Notes: generated by a model from the letters alone, not told the origin. 64,000 nt of DNA from an uncultured Vampirovibrio sp. (GCA_910577395.1 CAJTLG010000006.1:33899-97898); one strand, 5' to 3'. Shown: positions 7,312 to 16,519, counted from the first letter of the stretch. Numbers and translations: made by a program.

Positions 7312-9304
7312 AGTTTCCGTAATAATCCCTATATATAATGTTGAAGATTATCTTGAAAAGTGTTTAGAAAGCATAACTAATCAAACATATAAAAATCTTG
7401 AAATTATTTGTGTTAACGATTGTTCCCCTGATGGTTCAGATAAAATTCTTAAACAATACTCTAAAAAAGACAATCGAATTAAAATTATAAACAGAAAAGA
7501 AAACGGCGGCCTTTCAGCAGCAAGAAATACAGGGCTTAACCATATAACAGGTGAATATGTATATTTTTTTGACAGCGATGATTGGATTGACCTTGATTAT
7601 ATAGAAAAAATGGTGAATATAATCGAAAAAACCAATGCAGATATAGCTGCAAACACTAATATTGTAAGGGAAACATCGAGTTCCTCCAAACAAATGGAAG
7701 GCAAAAAATTCAACAAAAATATTAATAGTTTTCTTAAAGGAAATATTGCCGTAAATAATCTGCCCTGGAGTGTTTGGTCACATATTTATAAAAAAGATTT
7801 TATTATTAATAATAACCTGAAATTCAAAGAAGGATGCATTCAGGAAGATGTTCTGTTTCAGCATATGGCAAAATTTAATACCGATAAAATCTTTGCTTTT
7901 TACGGCCCAGCTTATCATTATACCGTAAGAGCAAAAAGTATCACTCTTTCAAGAAAAAGTGTCATAGCACCGCATATAAAAATATGGAAACTTATTAAAG
8001 ACTTTTACTTAAAACATATATGCCAAGATGAACTTAATATCAAGATTTTTGAACCTGAAATCTTTTTGCAAATTAACGATGAAAACGATTTTAACATTTC
8101 AAAAGAGCATATCTTAAGCATACAGGATTATACGGAAAAGAAAAAACACCTTTTTTCCGACTATGAATTATTTATTGTAAATTCGATAAATGATTCTAAA
8201 ACATTTGAAGAATTTAAAAATAAAATCGGTAAAAACCCATATTTAACATACATCACAAGGTATAAACTTCACAGACAAAAAGAGATTAAGATTTCTGCCA
8301 TAATCCCGGTATATAAATCTGAACCTTATATTGAAAGATGTTTAGACAGCATTTGCGGTCAAACATTTGATAATATCGAAATCATCTGCATAAATGACTG
8401 CTCGCCGGATAATTCAATTGAAATTTTGAAAGAATATGCAAGATTTGATAACAGAATTAAAATCATTGATTTTAAAGAAAACAAGGGAGTATCTGCCGCA
8501 AGGAATGCAGGGTTAAAAATCGCAAATGGCGAATATATTGCTTTTGTTGACCCTGATGACTATCTTGATTTAGATTTTTATGAAAAACTATACAATATCG
8601 CACTTGAAACTAATACAGATATAGTCAAAGGCAACAGAAAAACAAAAGGGTTTGACGAAAAAACAACAATCGACCTTCTTAACACCGAAATTCACAAACA
8701 GAATAATAACAAGTTTTCTTTTGCTCACCAATTTACAACGGCAATTTATAAAACAAGCCTGATTAAAGAAAACGATATAATATTCCCGGAAGACACCTGC
8801 CACAGCGAAGATATAGTTTTCCTTTTGTGGGTTTTATTAAAGGCTAAAAGTTTTAAAATTACAGATGATACATTTTACAATTATATAAGACACAAAAACA
8901 GTCTAAACCCGGATTTAATGGATAATAAAATCATAACCTCCTTTCTTTCTTCAACAGAAAAACTTTGCAGCATTTTAAATACGGCACATTTAAATGAAAT
9001 TTCTAAAGAAGATTATGCACTTGTATATTCAAGATACCTAAGCACAATACTTGACAACTTCTTTAAATGCACAAATGATGAAGATAAAAAACTCTGCTGT
9101 GAAAAAATTATTTTATTATACAAAGCCTGCTTGGAGCCTCAAAGTGTTGATAAACATCTTGCGTTAATATCTTATTTTATGGAATTTATTAAAAAAGAAG
9201 ACTCCAATATATTATTTAACGAGCTTGTAAAATGCAAATCCTTAAAACATATGACAGTTTTCTGTCTTAGAAAAAATATCGAAAGGAATATGCAGTATGC
9301 CTGA
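7301..9304 (+). CDS. Tandem double-domain GT2 glycosyltransferase
   Basis: 667 aa with two complete family 2 domains: residues about 4-230 (SVIIPIYN, DSDDW) and about 326-560 (SAIIPVYK, then DPDDYLD). The second domain has Pro in place of the usual Ser of DxDD, but both Asp are kept. The second domain is closer to the single-domain enzymes encoded just before and just after it (shared EIICINDCS and IKIIDFKENKG segments) than to the first domain, so the region grew by duplication and fusion. Two-headed enzymes of this sort can build an alternating polymer or add two sugars in sequence. It overlaps both neighbours. Confidence 0.85.
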   Translation: MQNKVSVIIPIYNVEDYLEKCLESITNQTYKNLEIICVNDCSPDGSDKILKQYSKKDNRIKIINRKENGGLSAARNTGLNHITGEYVYFFDSDDWIDLDYIEKMVNIIEKTNADIAANTNIVRETSSSSKQMEGKKFNKNINSFLKGNIAVNNLPWSVWSHIYKKDFIINNNLKFKEGCIQEDVLFQHMAKFNTDKIFAFYGPAYHYTVRAKSITLSRKSVIAPHIKIWKLIKDFYLKHICQDELNIKIFEPEIFLQINDENDFNISKEHILSIQDYTEKKKHLFSDYELFIVNSINDSKTFEEFKNKIGKNPYLTYITRYKLHRQKEIKISAIIPVYKSEPYIERCLDSICGQTFDNIEIICINDCSPDNSIEILKEYARFDNRIKIIDFKENKGVSAARNAGLKIANGEYIAFVDPDDYLDLDFYEKLYNIALETNTDIVKGNRKTKGFDEKTTIDLLNTEIHKQNNNKFSFAHQFTTAIYKTSLIKENDIIFPEDTCHSEDIVFLLWVLLKAKSFKITDDTFYNYIRHKNSLNPDLMDNKIITSFLSSTEKLCSILNTAHLNEISKEDYALVYSRYLSTILDNFFKCTNDEDKKLCCEKIILLYKACLEPQSVDKHLALISYFMEFIKKEDSNILFNELVKCKSLKHMTVFCLRKNIERNMQYA

Positions 9305-10250
9305 AGTTTCAGTAATTATCCCTGTATATAATGTAGAAAAATATCTTGAACAATGTCTTGATAGTGTAATTAACCAAACATTAAAAGATATTGAAATTAT
9401 TTGTATTAATGATTGTTCAACAGATAATTCCCTTGAAATCATGCAGGCATATGCAACTAAAGACAGTAGAATTAAAATTATAGATTTCAAAAAAAATAAA
9501 GGGGTTGCAACAGCAAGAAACGAGGGTATTAAACTTGCAAAAGGAACATATATTGGCTTTGTTGACAGTGATGATTGGGTAGATTTGGATTTTTATGAGA
9601 AAATGCACAATGCAGCACACACTAACAACTCAGATTTAGTTAAAGGCTCGATAAAATTATACAAAATAAATTCAATATCTGATTTCCCCGAAGGTGCAGA
9701 ATATAAAACTAAAACAAAGTTTATGTATGCACAGTATTTTTGGAGTGGTTTGTACAAACACGATTTCATCCAAAAAAATAATCTCTATTTTGATAATTTA
9801 ATATACTCACAAGACCGATTGTTTGTATTTAAAGCAGTGCATCTTGCAAACAATTTTAATAAAATAGACACCACATTTTATCATTACAGAAAAAGAGAAG
9901 ATTCCGCAACAACGGGGGATTTTACAGATAAAAAATGGCTGTGCTATTCTAAAGCAATCCTTGATATTTTAAATTATTTAAATCAAATACCCATAAATCA
10001 AGACGAATATGCAGACATTATAAATAAGCTTATTGTTGAAACCACATATTATACTTTCAAATTTGATAATAAGTTACATTATAAAGTGTTTGATTTCATA
10101 GAAATACTCTTAAAAGATATTAAGCCAAATACGTACATCGACAGTGATTTATTAAATACAATAAACCTTCGCGATGCAACACTGTTAAAAAAATACCAAA
10201 ACAAGCTTATATTTGAAAATTTAAGAAAAAGGATGCAATATGCAAACTGA
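9297..10250 (+). CDS. GT2 glycosyltransferase
   Basis: 317 aa. A single family 2 domain with SVIIPVYN near residue 4, the CINDCSTDNS loop and DSDDWVD at about 91-97. The first 110 residues are very close to those encoded at 4022 and to the second half of the product encoded at 7301, indicating recent duplication. The C-terminal half has no recognised motif. The start lies 8 bp inside the end of the gene before, and its stop overlaps the start of the next. Confidence 0.85.
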   Translation: MPEVSVIIPVYNVEKYLEQCLDSVINQTLKDIEIICINDCSTDNSLEIMQAYATKDSRIKIIDFKKNKGVATARNEGIKLAKGTYIGFVDSDDWVDLDFYEKMHNAAHTNNSDLVKGSIKLYKINSISDFPEGAEYKTKTKFMYAQYFWSGLYKHDFIQKNNLYFDNLIYSQDRLFVFKAVHLANNFNKIDTTFYHYRKREDSATTGDFTDKKWLCYSKAILDILNYLNQIPINQDEYADIINKLIVETTYYTFKFDNKLHYKVFDFIEILLKDIKPNTYIDSDLLNTINLRDATLLKKYQNKLIFENLRKRMQYAN

Positions 10251-11148
10251 TGAACAAATTTTATTATCTGAATATAAAAAATATGATTATCTAAACAGTG
10301 ATAGCAAAAATCCGCTTATAAAAATTTTTGTAAGCTATATAAAACCTTCTTTTCTTTTTAAATCAGAAATTTTGACCCCTATACACCTTGGCAGAACAAT
10401 TGCAAAAGAAAATTCAAAAGACGGTGTTATTTCAGATAACGATTTAGAATGGCTTTATAAAAATTGTATCGGGGATGATGATTTTGAAGAAAATATATCA
10501 TCAGTTAACCGCCGTGTTGGTTTTTTAACGGGAACCTGGTGGGCATATAAAAATTATGAAAAACTTGGCAACCCTGAATATTTTGGCTCTTTTGGGTATA
10601 GAAAATTATTCGCATCCGAATGCCTTGAAGATTTAAAAGATTACAACTTGATATTGCCAAAAAAAGAAATTGTGTATTCAAACATTAAAGAACAAATGAC
10701 GACATTTCACGGAGAAAGCCTATATACCATTATAACGGAAATATGGAAGAAAAATTTTCCTAAAGATTTAAATTCTTTATATACATATTTTGAGCAAAAA
10801 GAAGGATATTATCACGAGCTTTATATTATGAAAAGAGATTTATTCTTTGATTATTGTAATTGGATTTTTCCTATACTAAATTACCTGTTGCAAATTGATT
10901 TTTCCAAATACCAAGATAAAAAAATTAGCGTCTGTCAGCAATATTTCAATAATAAAAATGATATGCGCGATATAGCCTTTATAGTAGAAAGAATTACAGG
11001 ATATTATTTGTACAAATTAAAAAATAACGAAACAAAAACGCTTGAAGTTGATGTTAAAAAGATTATCTCCATAGATGAAAAACAAAAATACAAGAAAATC
11101 TTGCTAGACACAATAAAAGACTATACAAGAAAGGACATGCAAATATAA
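10240..11148 (+). CDS. DUF4422-family (capsular polysaccharide) glycosyltransferase
   Basis: 302 aa. Several family hallmarks appear in order: TPIHLGRTIAK near 46-56, the GDDDFEENISSVNRRVGFLTGTWWAYKN stretch in the segment 83-110, FGYRKLF near 126-132 in place of the usual HYRRYF, an NLILPK strand, and the YIMKRDLFFDYCNWIFPIL segment in the second half followed by ERITGYYLYKL. DUF4422 proteins are GT-A-like capsular polysaccharide transferases. The domain assignment rests on this order rather than on a search. It sits between a GT2 and a GT8 gene in the same run. Confidence 0.72.
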   Translation: MQTDEQILLSEYKKYDYLNSDSKNPLIKIFVSYIKPSFLFKSEILTPIHLGRTIAKENSKDGVISDNDLEWLYKNCIGDDDFEENISSVNRRVGFLTGTWWAYKNYEKLGNPEYFGSFGYRKLFASECLEDLKDYNLILPKKEIVYSNIKEQMTTFHGESLYTIITEIWKKNFPKDLNSLYTYFEQKEGYYHELYIMKRDLFFDYCNWIFPILNYLLQIDFSKYQDKKISVCQQYFNNKNDMRDIAFIVERITGYYLYKLKNNETKTLEVDVKKIISIDEKQKYKKILLDTIKDYTRKDMQI

Positions 11149-12087
11149 ATGCAAAACGTAACCATATTCTTATCATCAGATAATAACTATGCACCCTTTG
11201 TTGCAACAACAATCGCAAGTATTTGCGATAATACTGAAAGTTTTATAGATTTCTATATTTTAGATGGCGGAATAACAAAAGAAAATCAAGATAAAATTAA
11301 AAGTTTAAAAAATCAATTTAATAATTTTTCAATTGAATTTATACAAATTAACAATCAGGATAATTTTAAAAATATACAATTAAAGCGCGGCCTTTCACTT
11401 GCTGCATACAGTCGTTTATTAATACCAAATATTAAACCGAATATCAAAAAAGCGATATACCTTGATGTTGATGTTATAGTTAAAGGAGATATTTCAGAAC
11501 TGTTTAATGAACCGCTTGATGATTTTGCAATAGGTGCAGTACAGGATTTCACCGACAAAATATCAGATAAAAATAATAAAGTAGAAAAAATCAAAAAGGC
11601 GAGCGAAATAGGCAAATACAGTTGCTACTTTAATTCCGGGGTTTTACTTATAGACTGTGACATTTGGCGAAACACTGTAAATATCAAAGATTTATTAGAT
11701 ATTGAAGAAAAATACCGTTCCACCAGAATAATGAACGATCAGGATGTGTTGAATAAATATTTTGAAAATAACTACAAAATACTGGACAGCAAGTATAATT
11801 TTTACAATCAGGATATAGAAGATACCAATACCGCAGAATTTGCAATAAGACATTTTGTAGGACACACAAAACCATGGCATATAGCACCGATTAAAAATAA
11901 AATTATGCCAAAAAATATCAGCGATTTCTGGCACTATGCAAAACAAACGCCGTTTTATGAAATATTGCTTACTAACTGCAAAATCAAAGAAGCTGGTTCA
12001 AAAAGGCTTGTAGCACTAAATGCAATCATTGAAAAAAATAAAGAAAATAGTAAATTAAAAAATATGATAAACAAAACAATATATTAG
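11149..12087 (+). CDS. GT8 glycosyltransferase
   Basis: 312 aa. Family 8 features are an N-terminal TIFLSSDNNYAPFVATTIAS, the YSRLLIP segment at 87-93, and the metal-binding DVDV at 106-109 in YLDVDVIVKGD. A later NDQDVLN motif and HFVGHTKPW fit galactosyl- or glucosyltransferases of the LgtC/WaaJ type. The donor cannot be told from sequence alone. The gene begins directly after the previous stop. Confidence 0.85.
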   Translation: MQNVTIFLSSDNNYAPFVATTIASICDNTESFIDFYILDGGITKENQDKIKSLKNQFNNFSIEFIQINNQDNFKNIQLKRGLSLAAYSRLLIPNIKPNIKKAIYLDVDVIVKGDISELFNEPLDDFAIGAVQDFTDKISDKNNKVEKIKKASEIGKYSCYFNSGVLLIDCDIWRNTVNIKDLLDIEEKYRSTRIMNDQDVLNKYFENNYKILDSKYNFYNQDIEDTNTAEFAIRHFVGHTKPWHIAPIKNKIMPKNISDFWHYAKQTPFYEILLTNCKIKEAGSKRLVALNAIIEKNKENSKLKNMINKTIY

Positions 12088-12099
12088 GAAGAGGTTCTC

Positions 12100-13155
12100 A
12101 TGTCCAATAACTTAGAGTTATACAACGGTGTCAAAATGCCGATTAACGGTTTTGGCCTGCACCGTATGCCACAATCACAAGAAACTGTTGACACTGTAAT
12201 TACAGCCGTTAAAGCAGGTTATAGACATATTGATACAGCCTGGATATACGAAAACGAATACAGCGTTGGAATAGCAGTGAAAGAGTGTATTAAAAGAGGT
12301 ATAGTTAAGCGAGAAGATTTATTTATCACAACCAAACTTTGTACTCATAAGCTCGGATACAACAGTGCCTTAAAGTGTTTTAATGAAAGCCTTAATAATC
12401 TTGGTCTGGAATATATTGATATGTATATTATTCATACACCCGGAAGATATCTGGAAAACAATGAAGAAAAAATAGTTGATTCATGGAGAGCATTGGAAAA
12501 TATCTATAAAAGCGGTAAAACAAAAGCTATCGGTGTATCACAATTTGAAATAAACCATCTTGAATTATTGAAAAATGAAACAGACATAAAACCAATGCTA
12601 AATCAAATTGAACTACACCCTACAAATCAGCAAAAAGAAGTTGTAAAATATTGTCAAAATAATAATATTGTATTGGGCGCGTGGGGTGCACTTAATCAGG
12701 GCAATACCTGTAAAATTCCGTTAATAATTGAAATTGCAAATAAATATAATAAAACTCCGGCACAGATTGCACTAAGGTGGTCGCTTCAACGAGGTTTTGC
12801 CCCATTATCAAGATCAGGTAAAAAAGAAAATATAATAGCTAATGCAAATATTTATGATTTTGAGCTGACAAATGAAGATATGCTCCTTATAAATTCTCTT
12901 GATAGTTTCTTTACATCTTCATTCGGAGATTATATGCAAGCTAAACCTCCGGTAAGAATAACATTAGATGAAGTAAATAAAATACAAACAAGGAAAGAAG
13001 AGTTCCTTTCTAATTATAAATACACATATTATTTGTTTGGCTTTATACCGTTTTTAACAAAATGGCAGCCTGATAAAAATAAAACAAAGTGGCACTTATT
13101 CGGTTTCCTACCAATATTTAAATCTAAAAGAAAATGGATTGAAAAAGGAAAATAA
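12100..13155 (+). CDS. Aldo/keto reductase with unusual C-terminal tail
   Basis: 351 aa. Residues 5-275 are a standard NADPH-dependent aldo/keto reductase: the tetrad D45, Y50, K79 and H112 is present (DTAWIYENE, TTKLC, YIIHTPG), with the NADPH-binding PLSRSGK segment near 230. The final ~50 residues are not part of the family. They contain two copies of a 'LFGF-P' motif, YYLFGFIPFL and KWHLFGFLPIF, of the kind seen at the ends of gut-bacterial glycosyltransferases. The tail may tether the enzyme to the glycosylation machinery. A clean ribosome site (aggaagagg) precedes the ATG. Confidence 0.88.
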   Translation: MSNNLELYNGVKMPINGFGLHRMPQSQETVDTVITAVKAGYRHIDTAWIYENEYSVGIAVKECIKRGIVKREDLFITTKLCTHKLGYNSALKCFNESLNNLGLEYIDMYIIHTPGRYLENNEEKIVDSWRALENIYKSGKTKAIGVSQFEINHLELLKNETDIKPMLNQIELHPTNQQKEVVKYCQNNNIVLGAWGALNQGNTCKIPLIIEIANKYNKTPAQIALRWSLQRGFAPLSRSGKKENIIANANIYDFELTNEDMLLINSLDSFFTSSFGDYMQAKPPVRITLDEVNKIQTRKEEFLSNYKYTYYLFGFIPFLTKWQPDKNKTKWHLFGFLPIFKSKRKWIEKGK

Positions 13156-13156
13156 T

Positions 13157-14113
13157 ATGCAGCAACTAATTAAAAAATACAATATTTCAAAAAGTTTTTT
13201 CAACCGATATTTTGAACTAAATGCCATAAATCGTCTTGGCTACGAAATGTCACAATTTATTCATTTTAAAAAAGGCAAATTCATAAACCCTCTTAAAAAA
13301 GATGAATATATTCAAAAATATATTGCTAAAGAAATTGAAAATTTCTTTAATAAAAGTGAATTAAATATACCTCAGATTGAATTTTGTCTTACCACAAGAT
13401 GCACACTTAAATGCAAAGATTGCTGCGCCCTCATGCCTTTATTTAATTCAGAGAGAACACACCATATTGATATGACTCTTGAAGAATTTCAAAAAACCAT
13501 TAGACAGCTAACAGAGAATGTTAACTGCATAAGAAAATTGATAATCCTTGGTGGAGAACCGCTTTTAAATCCTAAAATAACACAAATGCTTGAATACGCA
13601 GCTTCAATAAATAATATTCATCAAATTTCAATCGTATCAAACGGCACAATTGTACCTAATACAAATATAATTAATACTCTTAAGAATAGTAACAAAATAT
13701 TCTTTTATATGAGTAACTACGCACAAAATTCTAATTTAGCACCAATTTTAAAATATGATAAAATAAAATCTGTTTTAAAAGAAAACGGATTAAAATATCA
13801 AATTTTAGAAAATTGGAACTGGTTCAAAGAATATGGATTTTCAAAAACAAAATCTGATGAAAATGACTCTAAAAACAGGTTCAATAACTGTTACAGGACA
13901 AAATGTCTGCAAACACTGGATAGAAAAATTGATATATGCTCAAAAGCTTTCACGGGCAGAAATCTTAGTCTTATAAATACAAAAGATTATATAGACCTTG
14001 AAACTACAAAAAACTTAAAACAAGATTTGATTAACTTTTATAAAAAAGAACTGATTGACGCCTGTGAATACTGTATAATATCCAAAGAGGAGGTGCAGCC
14101 TGCACTGCAATAA
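13157..14113 (+). CDS. Radical SAM protein with extra C-terminal cysteines
   Basis: About 318 aa. The [4Fe-4S] motif CxxxCxxC is C82, C86 and C89 (TTRCTLKCKDC), followed by a GGEPLLNP SAM-binding loop near 138-145. The C-terminal part has further cysteines (CYRTKC, ICSKAF, CEYC), which may hold an auxiliary cluster as in SPASM/twitch enzymes that modify peptides. A longer TTG-initiated reading is possible from 13139, but the AAGGA placed 7 nt before the ATG at 13157 favours the shorter form. With the PqqD-like gene of the same run it would make a peptide-modification pair, although the two are 9 kb apart. Confidence 0.82.
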   Translation: MQQLIKKYNISKSFFNRYFELNAINRLGYEMSQFIHFKKGKFINPLKKDEYIQKYIAKEIENFFNKSELNIPQIEFCLTTRCTLKCKDCCALMPLFNSERTHHIDMTLEEFQKTIRQLTENVNCIRKLIILGGEPLLNPKITQMLEYAASINNIHQISIVSNGTIVPNTNIINTLKNSNKIFFYMSNYAQNSNLAPILKYDKIKSVLKENGLKYQILENWNWFKEYGFSKTKSDENDSKNRFNNCYRTKCLQTLDRKIDICSKAFTGRNLSLINTKDYIDLETTKNLKQDLINFYKKELIDACEYCIISKEEVQPALQ

Positions 14114-14117
14114 TATT

Positions 14118-14771
14118 ATGACCCCGATCTCAATAACAATCCCCTCATATAACGGGGAAAAATATATAGCCCAAACTATTGAAAGCATTCAAAGCCAAAA
14201 CATGAATACTGAAATTCTTGTTGTAGACGATATTTCAACCGATAAAACAGTTGAAATTGCACGCTCCATGGGCTGCAAAGTAATTATAAACACAAAACAC
14301 AAAGGGCAGGTTGCAGGCAAAAATACAGGAATTAAAGAAGCAAAAGGCAAATATTGGCTTACAATCGACCAGGATGATATACTTGCACCTGGCGCACTTC
14401 AAGTGCTTTATGATGAAATAGAAAAATCGCCCGAAAATAAAATTATAATGGCAAAACTAAAAGATTTTTGCTCCCCGGATACACCTGAACAAGTTTCATT
14501 TGTTAAGCCCGAACCTTTTTGGGGAATTTTAACGGGGACAGCGTTGTTTAAAAAAGAAATATTTGATATTATCGGCCCCTTTAGGGAAGATATTATAACA
14601 GGCGATGTTATAGATTTAACCACAAGGCTGAATAAAGCAGGAATTGAAATTAAAAAACTTGATTACATATCCTGCTTAAGGCGTATACATAATGCAAATT
14701 ACGGCAGAACAAACCAAAAAGATGAGTATAAAGATTATGCAAAGCTCTTAAGACAAAGGCTTTTAAAATAA
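14118..14771 (+). CDS. Short GT2 glycosyltransferase
   Basis: 217 aa. A compact family 2 enzyme with SITIPSYNG at the start and DQDD in place of DSDD at about 77-80. It ends soon after the catalytic fold and lacks the long C-terminal region of its neighbours. The best Shine-Dalgarno, GAGGAGG at 14087-14093, lies 24 nt before the ATG with a small gtgca/tgcac hairpin between them. Folding could bring it into range, or translation could be coupled to the radical SAM gene. It is the last gene of the plus-strand run. Confidence 0.82.
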   Translation: MTPISITIPSYNGEKYIAQTIESIQSQNMNTEILVVDDISTDKTVEIARSMGCKVIINTKHKGQVAGKNTGIKEAKGKYWLTIDQDDILAPGALQVLYDEIEKSPENKIIMAKLKDFCSPDTPEQVSFVKPEPFWGILTGTALFKKEIFDIIGPFREDIITGDVIDLTTRLNKAGIEIKKLDYISCLRRIHNANYGRTNQKDEYKDYAKLLRQRLLK

Positions 14772-14816
14772 TTGCACACTACTGCTGTTTCAAAATTTAT
14801 CCGCCGCACTTAAATA

Positions 14817-14825
14817 TGCTATACT
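14817..14825 (+). promoter_or_regulatory. Extended -10 promoter element for thiS
   Basis: TGcTATACT with no good -35 box. It is 36 nt before the thiS ATG. The same nine bases stand before nadE. Confidence 0.5.
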
Positions 14826-14860
14826 TAAATAAACTATTTAAAAAAACAAAAAGAGGATAA

Positions 14861-15061
14861 ATGAAAATAACAGTTAACGGAAAAGAAGTAGAGCTTAAAA
14901 ATTCCAAAACTATTGCGGATTATATAATTGAAAAAAACGTAACAGGGAAAATGTATGTTATAGAAAAAAACCTTGAAATTATCCCTAAAGAAGATTACTC
15001 AAAAACAGAACTTAAAGACGGTGACATTATTGAGCTTGTAGGCTTTGTAGGCGGGGGTTAA
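14861..15061 (+). CDS. thiS: ThiS-like sulfur carrier protein
   Basis: 66 aa ubiquitin-like protein that ends in the required Gly-Gly (FVGGG). In thiamine synthesis this C-terminus is adenylated by ThiF, converted to a thiocarboxylate and used as sulfur donor for the thiazole ring. The VNGKEVEL start and 'DGDIIELVGFVGGG' end are typical of ThiS. An AGAGGA precedes the ATG. The following ThiF-type gene supports the call. No thiG or thiH is nearby, so use in another sulfur-transfer pathway is possible. Confidence 0.9.
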   Translation: MKITVNGKEVELKNSKTIADYIIEKNVTGKMYVIEKNLEIIPKEDYSKTELKDGDIIELVGFVGGG

Positions 15062-15105
15062 ATAAAAACAACCTAAAATTCACTTATACTATAAAAACAT
15101 AAAAA

Positions 15106-15834
15106 ATGAAAATTGATAACATAAGATACAGCAGAAATATTCTTACCCCGGAAATCGGCATTGAAGGCCAGAAAAAAATCTTAAATGCAAAAGTGCTAAT
15201 ATGCGGAGCAGGCGGCCTTGGGTCTACGGTTATAGCTAACCTTGCATCGCTTGGTGTAGGACAGGTTGGAATTGTAGATAATGACAATTTGGAATTATCA
15301 AACTTTAATCGTCAATACATCCACGCGCTTGATTTTTTAGGTAAATCAAAAACAGTTTCCGCTGCAAACTGGATTAAAAATTACAATACAGATATCGAAG
15401 TAAAAACCTTTAAAATCCGTTTAGATGAAACAAATTACACAAAAATTGTAAAAGAATACGATATTATAGTTGATTGTTTTGATAGCTTCGGGTCAAAATT
15501 TCTGCTTAACGACATAGCACTAAATACGGGAAAACCACTTGTACACGGGGGAGTTACGGAATTTAGAGGGCAAGCCTTTACTATAATCCCATACAAAACC
15601 GCATGTCTTAGGTGCCTGTTGCCTGATGCGGATTTAGATACACACATTGCAAAAGGCGTAGTATCTCCTGCCGTATCCACCATTGCTTCAATACAAAGCA
15701 TGGAAATTTTAAAATTAATTCTTGATAACGGACAGTTATTAACAGACAAAATTCTTATTTTTGACGGTTTAAAAGGAGAATTTAAAACAATAAAGTTCTC
15801 AAAAAACAATAATTGTACCTGCGCTAAACATTAG
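15106..15834 (+). CDS. thiF: ThiF/MoeB-family adenylyltransferase
   Basis: 242 aa E1-like enzyme that adenylates the C-terminal Gly of a ThiS/MoaD carrier. The ATP-binding GAGGLGS is at 34-40 and the FNRQY segment that contacts ATP at about 66-70. Zinc ligands are CLRC (about 167-170) and a C-terminal CTC. The partner carrier gene is directly upstream. There is no clear ribosome site; a TATACTATAAA sequence lies 8-18 nt before the ATG. The stop overlaps that of the convergent membrane-protein gene by 4 nt. MoeB/HesA function cannot be excluded. Confidence 0.88.
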   Translation: MKIDNIRYSRNILTPEIGIEGQKKILNAKVLICGAGGLGSTVIANLASLGVGQVGIVDNDNLELSNFNRQYIHALDFLGKSKTVSAANWIKNYNTDIEVKTFKIRLDETNYTKIVKEYDIIVDCFDSFGSKFLLNDIALNTGKPLVHGGVTEFRGQAFTIIPYKTACLRCLLPDADLDTHIAKGVVSPAVSTIASIQSMEILKLILDNGQLLTDKILIFDGLKGEFKTIKFSKNNNCTCAKH

Positions 15835-16472
15835 GCATTTTCTGTTGTTTTAATGTATTCTTTATTAAAACCTTGCAGATAAATTATAACCATTAACGAT
15901 ACATAGAAAAGCGTTTCTGTCATCTCTTCAAGCATCGGATTGCTAATTTCTTCGCCATACAAACCAAAAATTATCCCTAAAAATACACACACCCAGACAT
16001 AAACATTTATTTTTGCATGTAAAAAATATTTTAAAAGGACCATGTACGATTTTGTACAAATGAAATACAGCCCGGAAAGCACCATAAAAGCACCATATAT
16101 AGGATGTGCAAGATACCCGTAAGGAATTTCCTTCCAACTGTAAAAAGCATTCTCAACCCCGGGGACTGGGAAAAATACGGTTCTGCCACAGTTTATTTCT
16201 CTTAAGAAAAGAATGACCATAACAAAGGCTAAGGAATAAAAGAATTTTTTATCGGTTTTAGCCTTCAAACAAATTATAAACGTTATTAAAATCACGATAA
16301 GTTGAAAATTTTCAATTAAAGAATTCTCATACGCATACTGAATAGGAAGAAATCTACAAGCTGGGGGGGTCAGTAATATAATTAAAAGCGGCACAGCTAT
16401 TACAGGCCAAAATTTAAAATCTACCCTTTCTATCAGCCCTTTAAAAAAGTCTTTAATTTTTTGCATATTCAT
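15831..16472 (-). CDS. Polytopic membrane protein of unknown function
   Basis: 213 aa with about six hydrophobic segments (roughly 20-40, 55-70, 80-95, 120-140, 150-170 and 185-200). Charged residues in an FLREINCGRTVFF segment and a GEEISNPMLEEMTE segment lie between helices. I do not recognise a family. It faces the thiF gene tail to tail and sits downstream of hydE on the same strand, separated by 47 bp. Confidence 0.65.
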   Translation of the reverse strand: MNMQKIKDFFKGLIERVDFKFWPVIAVPLLIILLTPPACRFLPIQYAYENSLIENFQLIVILITFIICLKAKTDKKFFYSLAFVMVILFLREINCGRTVFFPVPGVENAFYSWKEIPYGYLAHPIYGAFMVLSGLYFICTKSYMVLLKYFLHAKINVYVWVCVFLGIIFGLYGEEISNPMLEEMTETLFYVSLMVIIYLQGFNKEYIKTTENA

Positions 16473-16519
16473 AAAACTCCAATTAATTTTAATACAATTT
16501 TATCTGAAATATATCAAAT

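Noticed and set aside
14408..14623. Antisense ORFs across glycosyltransferase genes
   Set aside because: They lie wholly inside well-supported genes and carry no protein features.
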